A DNA stretch of 22,398 nucleotides from Actinobacteria bacterium casp-actino8 (GCA_001510455.1 LFFH01000012.1:1-22398); one strand, 5' to 3'. Positions 1 to 8,100 are shown, counted from the stretch's first letter. The notes: generated by a model not told the origin, from the sequence alone. Made by a program: numbers and translations.

Positions 1-878
1 CCCGTCAGCACGTAGATCATGGTGAACGTGTCGGGCCCGACCGTCGGGACGGTCCAGGACGTGTCCGTCTCCATGTCGATCACTCGAACATCGGCACGCG
101 AATGAGTCGCGTCGTCCACGCCGGTGTCAGATTCACGGATTCCGGTGTCGACTTTCTTCCAGGTGGCGTTCTCGTGTGTGTAGCGCACGAAGCGCTGTCC
201 GTCCCATGTTCGGGTCGGATCGACCTCAGAGGTCGTGAAGTCGAAATCGTGATCGGCGATCGTCAGATGTTCGGCCGGGCATCCGATCTCGACGACTTCG
301 AGATCGGCGGAGCATTCGAGAACTCGATGTCGGATGTGAGGGGGCTGGGTGACGCATTCACCGGCCCGAAGCACGAAGGGCTCACCTTGACCTTCATAGG
401 CGAGTCGGACCCATCCGCGTTGACAGAAGATCAACTGGAAGAGTACGTCGTGATGGTGTGGATAGTCGGGTACCGGACCGGCGGTGCGAATCCGAATGTG
501 CGAAGCGATGACCGCTCCGCCTTGTCGATCGGGAACGATGTCGCGATATTCCATGCCGGCCCGGCCCACGTGCCAGGCCTCGTCTCCTGAAGTCATCTGA
601 AAAGTGGATGTCAGCGAGGGACGCGAATTCGCCGACGGAAGAACCGCCGCGTCCGGAGCCGCTGAGTCACCGAGAACAGCGACGTCGTCCAGAACGATGT
701 GCGGTCGCGGGGCATCGGCGCGGACCAGTCGAAGCCTCACTCCGTGTCCGTCGAGAGTGACCCGGCGCGGATCGTCGGCTGGATAGACGTCGACGATTCT
801 CCATCCGAGCGAGACGAGTCGGTCGGTGTCGCCCGCGATGTCGCGGCAGGGCACCTCGACCGTGGTTCGTGACGTCAC
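1..878 (-). CDS. Cupin-domain protein, C-terminus cut by window edge
   Basis: An open reading frame on the minus strand starts at GTG 878 and runs off the left edge after 292 complete codons. Residues 1-60 look like a half glyoxalase/VOC-type module (TTVEVPCRDIAGD...GVRLRLVR). Residues 138-200 form a cupin barrel: a PHHHDVLFQL stretch gives His141-143, the usual metal-binding Glu position appears to be Gln148, and GECVTQPPHIRH gives the second motif. A second cupin-like strand set begins around residue 263, so a bicupin is likely. The GTG start is favoured because a TACAGT box lies exactly six bases upstream, as in other leaderless genes here; an in-frame ATG at 932 is the alternative. The gene is divergent from the SDR-P450 operon, so it may act in or regulate the same pathway. 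Cupins include dioxygenases, isomerases and non-enzymes; the exact function is not recognisable. Confidence 0.8.
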   Translation of the reverse strand, partial: MTSRTTVEVPCRDIAGDTDRLVSLGWRIVDVYPADDPRRVTLDGHGVRLRLVRADAPRPHIVLDDVAVLGDSAAPDAAVLPSANSRPSLTSTFQMTSGDEAWHVGRAGMEYRDIVPDRQGGAVIASHIRIRTAGPVPDYPHHHDVLFQLIFCQRGWVRLAYEGQGEPFVLRAGECVTQPPHIRHRVLECSADLEVVEIGCPAEHLTIADHDFDFTTSEVDPTRTWDGQRFVRYTHENATWKKVDTGIRESDTGVDDATHSRADVRVIDMETDTSWTVPTVGPDTFTMIYVLT

Positions 879-884
879 GAGCCG

Positions 885-890
885 ACTGTA
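885..890 (-). promoter_or_regulatory. Putative -10 box of a leaderless cupin gene
   Basis: On the minus strand TACAGT is followed by six bases and then the GTG at 878. This matches the TANNNT-N6-start layout of actinobacterial leaderless transcripts. No convincing -35 hexamer is visible. This is inference from the spacing alone. Confidence 0.45.
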
Positions 891-935
891 GCGACGATCG
901 AAGGCGGCTTGCGTGCTCGTCTGTGCGAACATGGG

Positions 936-958
936 ACCTTTCCACGAGTCGGAAAGGT
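936..958 (+). promoter_or_regulatory. Inverted repeat over the SDR ribosome-binding site
   Basis: ACCTTTCC (936-943) and GGAAAGGT (951-958) are perfect 8-bp complements around a 7-base loop. The right arm contains the AAAGG Shine-Dalgarno sequence for the ATG at 969. In RNA the arm would pair with and hide the ribosome-binding site; in DNA the repeat could be an operator, for example for a TetR-type repressor. Which of the two applies cannot be decided from sequence. Confidence 0.5.
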
Positions 959-968
959 GAACGAATCG

Positions 969-1922
969 ATGGCCGAGACCGATCTGAGATTCGACGATTG
1001 CGTCGTGATCGTCACGGGCGCGGGCCGCAATCTCGGCCGCGAGTACGCGCTCGCTCTGGCCGCCCGAGGCGCCGCAGTGGTGGTGAACGATCTCGGAGTC
1101 GGGATATCGGACTCCGATGGCGATGCCGAGGCGCCGACGGTCAATCCGGCCGATGAGGTCGTCGATGTCATCCTCGCCTCCGGAGGACAGGCGGTCGCCA
1201 ATCACGACACGGTGAGCACCCCCCAGGGGGGCCAATCGATCGTCGACTGCGCCCTCGACACCTTCGGTCGGGTCGACGTGGTGATCAACAACGCTGGACA
1301 GGTCCGCATGGGTGATTTCGGATCCTTTCCCGACGAGAGCATCGACGCGCTCGTCGACACCCAGTTGAAAGGTGTCCTCAATGTCTCGCGTCCGGCCTGG
1401 CGCCACATGGAAGCCCAAGGCGGCGGCCGTTTCGTGAACGTGTCGTCGGGTGCAGCATTCGGTGGCGTTCCGGGTGGCGTCGTCTACGCAATGGCCAAGA
1501 TGGGCACGATCGGGCTGACCTTCGGTATGGCGAGCGAAGGGAAGTCCATCGGAATTTCCGCCAACGTGATCGTGCCGTACGCGAAGACACGACCGGGAAC
1601 CCCCTTCGGTCCGATTCCCTGGTCAATCGAACTCGGCGCGTGGCTCGATCCGGCGCTCGTCGCTCCTCTGGTCGTGTATCTGTCGCACGCATCCTGCCAT
1701 CTGTCGGGTGAAGTGCTGAGTGTCGGAGCCGGTTGGCAGGCCGGAGTGCGTCTTTCGATGGCGACCGGTTTCCGAGATCGCAGTGCGACGCCCGAGGACA
1801 TCGCCCGACACGCCGACACGTTGATCCGAGGCGGCGAGCGCGACGTGTCTCCGTTCCGCTCTCCGGCGATGAGACAGCTTCTGGACGGATTCTCGCTTCC
1901 CGACGACCTCGGGCGGAGCTGA
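969..1922 (+). CDS. SDR-family NAD(P)-dependent dehydrogenase
   Basis: This 317-residue short-chain dehydrogenase/reductase should interconvert an alcohol and a ketone with NAD(P)H in the cytoplasm. The Rossmann fold starts with TGAGRNLG at residues 16-23, NNAG is at 107-110, and the catalytic set is Ser160, Tyr173 and Lys177 (YAMAK), with the normal 13-residue Ser-Tyr spacing. The insert after the second strand (GVGISDSDGDAEAPTVNPADEV) and the C-terminal extension resemble the dehydrogenase domain of the multifunctional (3R)-hydroxyacyl-CoA/17-beta-hydroxysteroid type-4 group, which suggests a hydroxyacyl-CoA or steroid-like substrate. The ATG at 969 is chosen over an in-frame start at 909 because it sits just before the conserved N-terminus and after a GGAAAGG ribosome-binding site. 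It is the first gene of a five-gene operon, and its TGA overlaps the next ATG. Confidence 0.9.
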   Translation: MAETDLRFDDCVVIVTGAGRNLGREYALALAARGAAVVVNDLGVGISDSDGDAEAPTVNPADEVVDVILASGGQAVANHDTVSTPQGGQSIVDCALDTFGRVDVVINNAGQVRMGDFGSFPDESIDALVDTQLKGVLNVSRPAWRHMEAQGGGRFVNVSSGAAFGGVPGGVVYAMAKMGTIGLTFGMASEGKSIGISANVIVPYAKTRPGTPFGPIPWSIELGAWLDPALVAPLVVYLSHASCHLSGEVLSVGAGWQAGVRLSMATGFRDRSATPEDIARHADTLIRGGERDVSPFRSPAMRQLLDGFSLPDDLGRS

Positions 1923-3007
1923 TGGAGGCGATGGTGTCGTACAACGAACTCGGGTTCTACACCCTTCCCGGAGCTCCTCGTAGTCCGCGTGACCTCCTCC
2001 AGGAAGTCGCCGACGCCGAACGTCTCGGCCTCGGAGCGTGCTTCATATCGGAGCGATTCAACATCAAGGAAGCCGTGACTCTGTCGGGCGCCGTCGGAGC
2101 CGTGTCGTCGAAACTTGGCATCGCCACGGCGGCGACGAATCACAACACGCGTCACCCTCTCGTGACGGCCAGTTACGCGACAACCATGCACCGCCTCACC
2201 GACGGACGTTTCTGTCTCGGTCTCGGACGAGGGATCGGTCCACTCTTCGACGCCTACGGCATTCCGAAGATCACCACCGCTCAGATGGAGGACTTCGCCG
2301 GCCTGATGAGACGACTCTTCGCCGGCGAGGTCATCTTCGGACACGACGGACCGGCCGGCAAGTATCCCATTCTCTCTCTCGATCCTTCTTTCGACGAGAA
2401 GATTCCCCTCGGAATCACCGCGTTCGGTCCGAACACTCTCGAATTGGCGGGCCGGGCTTTCGATTGCGTGATTCTCCACACCTTCTTCACCGATGAGACC
2501 TTGGTCAGATGCATACGGACGGTGAAAGAATCGGCCGAACGGGCCGGGCGGGACCCGGATTCGGTGAGGGTCTGGTCGTGTTTCGCCACCATCGGTGATC
2601 ACATTGCCGAGCCAGTGCGTCTGAAGAAGACCGTCGGGCGACTGGCGACCTATCTCCAGGCCTATGGAGACCTCATGGTCGAGACGAACCGTTGGGATCA
2701 GGCCGTCCTCGAACGTTTTCGAGCCGACGAGTTCGTGAAGAATTTCCACGGTGCGCTCGACAACACCGCGACGACTGCCGAGTTGGAACACGTGGCCACG
2801 TTGATTCCCGATGAGTGGCTCGAACCGGCGGCGACCGGAACGCCGTCGCAATGTGTCGACAAGATCAACGGGCAATTCGAACTGGGGGCCGACGGAGTGA
2901 TCCTTCACGGAGCCAGCCCGGTTGATCTCGAACCGATCGTCGTCGAGTACGCGGCTCGACGCCCGGTGGGCCGTTTCGATCATCTCCCCTCGAATCCGGG
3001 AGCGTGA
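1922..3007 (+). CDS. LLM-class F420-dependent oxidoreductase, MSMEG_2249-like
   Basis: This 361-residue luciferase-like TIM-barrel enzyme probably uses coenzyme F420 (less likely FMN) for hydride transfer to or from an unknown substrate. The N-terminal sequence ELGFYTLPGAPRSPRDL, followed by LGLGACFISERFNIKEA and IATAATNHNTRHPLVTA, is what I recall of the MSMEG_2249 family (TIGR03857) from mycobacteria. The barrel continues through LTDGRFCLGLGRGIGPLFDAYG and ends with GADGVILHGASP, the usual C-terminal phosphate-site strand. The ATG at 1922 overlaps the SDR stop codon (TGATG) and follows GGCGGAG; an in-frame ATG at 1931 is possible. The natural substrate of this family is unknown to me. Its position between an SDR and a hydrolase supports a catabolic role. 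Confidence 0.85.
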   Translation: MEAMVSYNELGFYTLPGAPRSPRDLLQEVADAERLGLGACFISERFNIKEAVTLSGAVGAVSSKLGIATAATNHNTRHPLVTASYATTMHRLTDGRFCLGLGRGIGPLFDAYGIPKITTAQMEDFAGLMRRLFAGEVIFGHDGPAGKYPILSLDPSFDEKIPLGITAFGPNTLELAGRAFDCVILHTFFTDETLVRCIRTVKESAERAGRDPDSVRVWSCFATIGDHIAEPVRLKKTVGRLATYLQAYGDLMVETNRWDQAVLERFRADEFVKNFHGALDNTATTAELEHVATLIPDEWLEPAATGTPSQCVDKINGQFELGADGVILHGASPVDLEPIVVEYAARRPVGRFDHLPSNPGA

Positions 3008-3008
3008 C

Positions 3009-3842
3009 GTGGCGTTTGCGAGCAATGGACCCATCCGTCTCTTCCACGAGTCGCTCGGCTCGCCCGACGATCCGACTCTGGTTCTCGTGAACGGGCTCGG
3101 GAACCAATGCCTCAGTTTCCGCGAAGAGATGTGTCTTTCCTTCGTCGAGGCCGGCTTTCGCGTCGTGCGTTTCGACAACCGAGACGTCGGGCAGTCGAGT
3201 GACGGGCCCGAGGGATACACATTGTCGGACATGGCGTCCGATGTGATCGCCGTCGTCGATCATCTCGGTGTCGATCGATTCCACGTGATGGGGTTCTCAC
3301 TCGGCGGCATGATCGTGCAGACGTTGGCGATCGAGTGGGCGAGTCGCCTGTTGTCGGCAACGTCGGTGATGTCGACCACCGGGGATCCCGATGTCGGGCG
3401 TCCGAGTGACGAGGCCCGGCGACTGTTGCTCACGCCAGGGTCGACCGATCGGCGCGAGGCGATCGATGCTCATCTGTCCGGTCAGCGGGTGTGGGGGAGC
3501 CCGGGTCTCGTCGAGTGGGACATCCAGGAGGATCTGGCCGGCCGACTGTTCGATCGGGCCTGTCGGCCGGCCGGAGTCGCTCGGCAGTACCATGCCGCGC
3601 GTCGGGACGGCAGTCGATCGGCTCGGCTCGCCTCGGTGAACGTTCCTTTCTTGGTGATCCACGGAACGGCCGACACCCTGATCGATATTTCCGGAGGTCG
3701 ACGAACCGCCGAGGCTGTCCCGACGGCCCGCTTCGTCGAGATCGTCGGGATGGGACACGACTACCCATCGGCGATCTGGCCCCGTCTGGTCGCTGAACTC
3801 GCCAGCGTGGCCCTACAGTCTCGAGGTGGAGGTCAACGATGA
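3009..3842 (+). CDS. Alpha/beta-fold hydrolase
   Basis: This 277-residue alpha/beta hydrolase should cleave an ester, lactone, epoxide or C-C bond. The oxyanion-hole region is LVLVNGLGNQ, the nucleophile elbow is GFSLGG with Ser97, the acid is probably Asp222 (HGTAD), and the base is His250 (GMGHDYP). The stretch FRVVRFDNRDVGQSS is typical of the RdmC-like methylesterase and dienelactone/enol-lactone branch of the superfamily. The GTG start at 3009 lies one base after the preceding stop and five bases after GGGAG, which settles it over upstream in-frame starts inside the LLM gene. The 3' end overlaps the P450 start as ATGA. Substrate is unknown. Confidence 0.88.
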   Translation: MAFASNGPIRLFHESLGSPDDPTLVLVNGLGNQCLSFREEMCLSFVEAGFRVVRFDNRDVGQSSDGPEGYTLSDMASDVIAVVDHLGVDRFHVMGFSLGGMIVQTLAIEWASRLLSATSVMSTTGDPDVGRPSDEARRLLLTPGSTDRREAIDAHLSGQRVWGSPGLVEWDIQEDLAGRLFDRACRPAGVARQYHAARRDGSRSARLASVNVPFLVIHGTADTLIDISGGRRTAEAVPTARFVEIVGMGHDYPSAIWPRLVAELASVALQSRGGGQR

Positions 3843-5059
3843 GTGTCAGTGCACCGGTTTCGGATTGGATGACCGATTACGACATCTTCGATCCTCGCTA
3901 CGTGAACGACCCGTTTCCGATCTGGGACGAGATGCGGGAACGTTGTCCGGTCGCTCACAGTGACCGATGGGGCGGGTCGTACAATCCGACCCGGTACGCC
4001 GACGTGACGGCCATCGCCCGTGACATCGAGAAATTCCCATCCGGTGGCGGCATCGCAGTGGTTCCGCCTCCGATGACGGCTGATGGACAACCCGTTCCTC
4101 AAGTGCTCCCGTACGGGGTCCCTCCGATCAGTTCCGATCCACCGCTGCACACCTGGACGCGGCGGCTGATCCTTCCGTGGATGAGTCCTCAGAAGACCTT
4201 GACCTACGAGGCCATGACGCGCGATCTGTGCAATCGCCTGATCGACGGTTTCATCGAGACCGGGCGAGCCGACGTGGCCGCCGACTACGCCCAACAGATT
4301 CCGGTTCGAGTGATCGCGCACATTCTGGGTGTCCCCGAGTCGATGAGTGATTCCTTCACTGGTTGGGTGAGGGACGTGCTCGAATTCGCATACGACGCCG
4401 AACGTCGTCAACGGGGTATGAGTGGTGTCATCACGTTCTTCCAGGGCGCATTGGCCGAGCGTCGCGAGAACCCCGGAGACGATCTGATCTCCGAGTTACT
4501 CCACACCGAGATCGACGGTCAGCCGATCGAGGACTCGGTCATCCTCGGAATGTGCGCACTGTTGTTGGTGGCCGGTGTCGACACGACCTGGTCGTCGATC
4601 GGTTCATCCTTGTGGCATCTCGCCAGTCATCCCGATGATCTCGCTCGCTTGGTTAGTGAGCCCGAACTGCTTCCCACGGCCGTCGAGGAGTTCCTCCGTG
4701 CTTACGCGCCGGTCACCATGGCGCGCCGCTTGCTCGAGGACACCGAATACAACGGCTGTCCGATGAAGGCGGGAGAGCGCATCCTCATGAATTTCCCCGC
4801 CGCCAATCGAGACCCGGAGGCATTCGATCGACCGGAAGAAGTGCTCATCGATCGACAGGAGAATCGGCACGTGGCATTCGGCGCCGGAATTCACCGGTGT
4901 GCAGGATCGAACCTGGCTCGAATGGAACTCCGTGTCTCCATCGAGACCTTCATGGCCCGGATCCCCGAATTCACCCTTGTCGACCCGTCGGCCGTGACGT
5001 GGGCCGGGGGACAGGTTCGTGGTCCCCGATCGGCCGTGGTGGCGTTCACTCCTCGATGA
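3839..5059 (+). CDS. Cytochrome P450
   Basis: This 406-residue bacterial class I cytochrome P450 hydroxylates an organic substrate using O2 and electrons from a ferredoxin/reductase pair. All hallmarks are present: the I-helix oxygen-activation motif AGVDTT at 245-250, the K-helix ExxR at Glu284-Arg287, and the heme loop FGAGIHRCAG at 347-356 with proximal Cys354. Length and the absence of a membrane anchor are normal for soluble actinobacterial P450s. The start overlaps the hydrolase stop and the stop overlaps the next start (both ATGA), so it is translationally coupled. No ferredoxin or ferredoxin reductase is in the operon, so electrons must come from elsewhere. The CYP family cannot be assigned without alignment. 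Confidence 0.96.
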   Translation: MSVSAPVSDWMTDYDIFDPRYVNDPFPIWDEMRERCPVAHSDRWGGSYNPTRYADVTAIARDIEKFPSGGGIAVVPPPMTADGQPVPQVLPYGVPPISSDPPLHTWTRRLILPWMSPQKTLTYEAMTRDLCNRLIDGFIETGRADVAADYAQQIPVRVIAHILGVPESMSDSFTGWVRDVLEFAYDAERRQRGMSGVITFFQGALAERRENPGDDLISELLHTEIDGQPIEDSVILGMCALLLVAGVDTTWSSIGSSLWHLASHPDDLARLVSEPELLPTAVEEFLRAYAPVTMARRLLEDTEYNGCPMKAGERILMNFPAANRDPEAFDRPEEVLIDRQENRHVAFGAGIHRCAGSNLARMELRVSIETFMARIPEFTLVDPSAVTWAGGQVRGPRSAVVAFTPR

Positions 5060-6861
5060 GCGACCTGCGGGCTCCGATGCAGGGGACGATCTCCTGGGTC
5101 GCTGACGTCGGAGCGAGAATTCCGGCTGGCCGTCCCATCGTCGTGATCGAGTCCATGAAAATGGAGCACGACGTGGTTCATGACGAGGCCGTCGAAATCG
5201 TCGACCTTCACGTGATCGCTGGTGCGACGGTGGCCAGTGGTCAGGTGTTGGTCGAGATTCGTCCCACCCTGGTCGATCACCTCGATGACGCACAGCACGA
5301 CGAGGTGGATCGGGTCGATCTCTCGCAGGTCGTCGAGCGTCATCGGATCGTGTCGGATTCACATCGTTCCGAGGTCGTCGAGCGGCGGCATCGGACCAGC
5401 CGCCGTACGGCTCGTGAGAACCTCGCTGACCTCGTCGAACCCGGGTCCTTCGTCGAATACGGCCCTCTCGTGATCGCCGCTCAGAGACGACGTCGTCCAC
5501 TCGAGGATCTGATCGAGCGAACGCCCGCTGATGGTCTGGTCGGCGGTGTGGGTGACGTGAACGGATCGAGCGACGGGACCTGCAACCGTCGAGCGGTCGT
5601 CATGTCCTACGACTACACCGTTCTCGCGGGCACTCAGGGGCAGCAGAATCACCGTAAGAAGGATCGCCTGTTCGACGTCGCCGCGCGCCTTCGGCTTCCC
5701 GTTGTTCTCTTCGCCGAAGGTGGAGGAGGAAGACCGGGAGACACCGATGGCCTCGGGGTGTCCGGACTCGATTGCTGGGCTTTCCACGATTTCGCGAAAC
5801 TGTCCGGCCTCGTTCCGCTCGTCGGTATCGCCGGTGGGTATTGCTTCGCTGGTAACGCCGCCCTTCTCGGTTGTTGCGATGTCGTGATCGCGCTCTCTGG
5901 TTCCAACATCGGGATGGGCGGTCCGGCGATGATCGAAGGAGGAGGGCTCGGAGTTCACGCGCCGGAGTCGATCGGACCCACCGCAGTTCATGAGCGGAAC
6001 GGCGTCGTGGACGTGGTCGTGTCCGATGACGCCGAAGCAGTCGAGGTGGCCAAGAAGTACCTCGACTTCTTCCAGTGTCGTCGAACGACGTTCGTTGCTC
6101 CGCCGCAAGAGTCCTTGCGCGACGTCGTGCCGATCGATCGCAAGAAGGCCTATGACATACGTTCCGTCGTGCAGGGTCTGTTCGACGTCGACTCGGTTCT
6201 CGAACTCCGCCGGGGTTTCGGCGCTGGAATGTTCACGGCACTCGCTCGACTGGAGGGGATGACCGTCGGCGTCGTGGCGAACGATCCTCGTCATCTCGCT
6301 GGCGCGATCGACAGCGATGGGGCCGACAAGGCGGCTCGCTTCATGCAACTGTGCGACGCCTTCGACGTGCCGATCGTGACGCTGGTCGACACTCCCGGCA
6401 TGATGGTCGGCCCTGAGGTGGAGGAAACGGCTCTGGTTCGTCACTGCAGTCGTCTCTTCGTGACCGGAGTCAACGTGGCCGTGCCCGTGGTCAGTGTCGT
6501 GATCAGGAAGTCGTACGGTCTCGGCGCCCAGGCCATGATGGCCGGATCGACCAAAGCGCCATTGTGCTGTGTGGCCTGGCCCACCGGTGAATTCGGAGGA
6601 ATGGGTCTCGAGGGAGCGGTGCGGCTCGGTTATCGCAAGGAGTTGGAAGCGATCGACGATCCGAACGAGCGCGAGACCGTGTTCCAGCAGATGGTCGACC
6701 GCATGTACGAACACGGCAAGGCCGTGTCGGTGGCCTCACACTTCGAGATCGACGACGTGATCGATCCGGCTGATACTCGACGCTGGCTGGCCACGATCCT
6801 CGGCGCGTGGGTTCCGCCCGTTCGAGGCGACCGAAAGCGTCCGAACGTCGATACCTGGTGA
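5056..6861 (+). CDS. Acyl-CoA carboxylase: biotinyl domain fused to carboxyltransferase
   Basis: This 601-residue protein joins two parts of a biotin-dependent carboxylase. Residues 1-72 are a biotin carboxyl-carrier domain with the attachment motif ESMKMEH and biotinyl Lys35. After a charged linker, residues 115-600 form a PccB/AccD-type carboxyltransferase, with both halves present (LVGIAGGYCFAGNAALLGCCDVV and VTLVDTPGMMVGPEVEETA through YGLGAQAMM). It should move carboxyl from biotin to an acyl-CoA. In most actinobacteria the carrier domain is attached to the biotin carboxylase instead, so this arrangement is less common; no biotin carboxylase lies in the window. The ATG at 5056 overlaps the P450 stop (ATGA) and begins directly at the carrier domain. 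It is the last gene of the operon, meeting a convergent gene with a single base between them. The acyl-CoA substrate is unknown. Confidence 0.92.
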   Translation: MSDLRAPMQGTISWVADVGARIPAGRPIVVIESMKMEHDVVHDEAVEIVDLHVIAGATVASGQVLVEIRPTLVDHLDDAQHDEVDRVDLSQVVERHRIVSDSHRSEVVERRHRTSRRTARENLADLVEPGSFVEYGPLVIAAQRRRRPLEDLIERTPADGLVGGVGDVNGSSDGTCNRRAVVMSYDYTVLAGTQGQQNHRKKDRLFDVAARLRLPVVLFAEGGGGRPGDTDGLGVSGLDCWAFHDFAKLSGLVPLVGIAGGYCFAGNAALLGCCDVVIALSGSNIGMGGPAMIEGGGLGVHAPESIGPTAVHERNGVVDVVVSDDAEAVEVAKKYLDFFQCRRTTFVAPPQESLRDVVPIDRKKAYDIRSVVQGLFDVDSVLELRRGFGAGMFTALARLEGMTVGVVANDPRHLAGAIDSDGADKAARFMQLCDAFDVPIVTLVDTPGMMVGPEVEETALVRHCSRLFVTGVNVAVPVVSVVIRKSYGLGAQAMMAGSTKAPLCCVAWPTGEFGGMGLEGAVRLGYRKELEAIDDPNERETVFQQMVDRMYEHGKAVSVASHFEIDDVIDPADTRRWLATILGAWVPPVRGDRKRPNVDTW

Positions 6862-6862
6862 C

Positions 6863-8056
6863 CTAGAGGAGTCGAGTGTTGAGCGTGTCGACGTTGTCGT
6901 GGAGGATCCGCTTTCGGTCCTGGTCGTCGAAAGCTTTCAACTCGGGGAGATAGTCGAGCGGATTCGGCATGCCCTCGATGTGCGGCCAGTCGGAGCCGAA
7001 GAGGACGCGGTCAGTACCCATGAGTTCACTCACGACGTGGACGTCGTCCTCCCAGAACGGATTGATCCACCAATGGTTGCGGAACGTCTCGATCGGGTCG
7101 TCGCTGAAGTAGCCGGGCATCTTCTTGGCTGTCGACGTCATCTTGTGCATGGCATCGGCCAGGAAACCGGAGCCGTTCTCGACGCTCGCCATCCGTAAGC
7201 GTGGGAAACGATCGAATATCTTCTCGAAGATCGAGGTGATCACGAAGTCCTGAGCCGCCCGTTCGATGGCGAAACTCTTGATGGAAGGTTTCCACGAACC
7301 ACCCGAAAATTGAGCCGAGAAGGAATCGTCGGCGTACCCCTGGCTCGAGTAGCCGCTGTCGCCGGCGTGGACCACCACGGAGACGCCGGCCTCGGCGGCC
7401 AGTGACCAGAACGGATCGAACGACTCGTGGAAGGGAGACCGAACACCATGCGCGGTGTGGACCGCCGCCGGTCGCATCACGATCACCCGAGCTCCAGCGG
7501 TCAGGACCCGCTCGAGTTCGGAGACGGCCCAGTCGACATCGGCGAGGGACAGGTAAGCACCGGCGAAGATTCGATCCTGGTAGTCGAAGCCCCAGTCCTC
7601 TTCGAGCCACTTGTTGAAAGCCGTGAACGTCTGACAGACAGCGAACGGATCGTGCTTCAACAACTCCTCGTACAACATGCCCAGGGTGGGGAAGAGCCAG
7701 ATGCGCCCGATTCCTTGGGCGTCCATCGTCGACAGTCGAGCGTCGCGGTCGCGGTACTCGGGTCGAATCGGCTCACGCTGAGTCAAGAATTCGAGAGGGC
7801 TCTTCCCGTCGGGATTGCCACGAAAGTAATCGTGCATGGCACCCGCCGGAGCGATGGGGTCGAACGTGGGATTCGTGACGACTCGGCTGACGCGACCACC
7901 GACGACTTGATACTTGCGCCCGTCGATCTCGGCCCATTGAACGCACCTCGGACCGAGCTTCGGGTCGAGGTGGCGCGTGAAGGCATCGAGGGCCTCGTAG
8001 TAGTGGTTGTCGCAGTCGAAGGGCTGATACCCGAGATCGGAGACCGTAGCGCTCAT
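6863..8056 (-). CDS. Amidohydrolase family 2 (PF04909-type) metal-dependent hydrolase
   Basis: This 397-residue TIM-barrel protein belongs to the amidohydrolase-2/ACMSD-like group, which includes decarboxylases and hydrolases of aromatic or heterocyclic carboxylates. Visible motifs are the N-terminal DCDNHYYE (a DxH-like metal site), VVVHAGDSG in the middle, and FGSDWPHIEGMPNP near the C-terminus with the barrel aspartate. The ATG at 8056 is preferred over GTG 8083 because TACCCT lies exactly six bases upstream of it, giving a leaderless start, and neither start has a ribosome-binding site. It follows the large minus-strand operon after a 44-base gap, so it may be both read through and separately transcribed. 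Mycobacterial relatives are common but mostly uncharacterised; decarboxylation or hydrolysis of a ring-cleavage product is a guess. Confidence 0.88.
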   Translation of the reverse strand: MSATVSDLGYQPFDCDNHYYEALDAFTRHLDPKLGPRCVQWAEIDGRKYQVVGGRVSRVVTNPTFDPIAPAGAMHDYFRGNPDGKSPLEFLTQREPIRPEYRDRDARLSTMDAQGIGRIWLFPTLGMLYEELLKHDPFAVCQTFTAFNKWLEEDWGFDYQDRIFAGAYLSLADVDWAVSELERVLTAGARVIVMRPAAVHTAHGVRSPFHESFDPFWSLAAEAGVSVVVHAGDSGYSSQGYADDSFSAQFSGGSWKPSIKSFAIERAAQDFVITSIFEKIFDRFPRLRMASVENGSGFLADAMHKMTSTAKKMPGYFSDDPIETFRNHWWINPFWEDDVHVVSELMGTDRVLFGSDWPHIEGMPNPLDYLPELKAFDDQDRKRILHDNVDTLNTRLL

Positions 8057-8062
8057 GACGCC

Positions 8063-8068
8063 AGGGTA
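8063..8068 (-). promoter_or_regulatory. Putative -10 box for the amidohydrolase gene
   Basis: On the minus strand TACCCT is followed by six bases and then the ATG at 8056, the same layout as at 878, 18613 and 20150. No -35 hexamer is recognisable. It suggests that the amidohydrolase can be transcribed independently of the upstream operon. Confidence 0.4.
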
Positions 8069-8100
8069 CGACAAGATCGGCACCGCCGCAGTGACGGAGA

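Noticed and set aside
102..590. Plus-strand open frame of 162 codons near the left edge
   Set aside because: It is the antisense of the cupin gene, whose HHH and PPH motifs are clear on the minus strand.
1219..1231. C6-A-G6 palindrome inside the SDR gene
   Set aside because: It encodes a normal Thr-Pro-Gln-Gly-Gly stretch in frame; the gene reads through, so there is no evidence of a frameshift or a functional hairpin.
1484..3232. Long minus-strand open frame of about 580 codons opposite the SDR, LLM and hydrolase genes
   Set aside because: It lies antisense to three well-supported genes, has no recognisable domain and low-complexity Arg/Ser-rich composition; GC-rich codon use keeps this frame free of stops.
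5359..6714. Minus-strand open frame of about 450 codons opposite the carboxyltransferase
   Set aside because: Histidine- and arginine-rich, no motif, fully antisense to a conserved gene.
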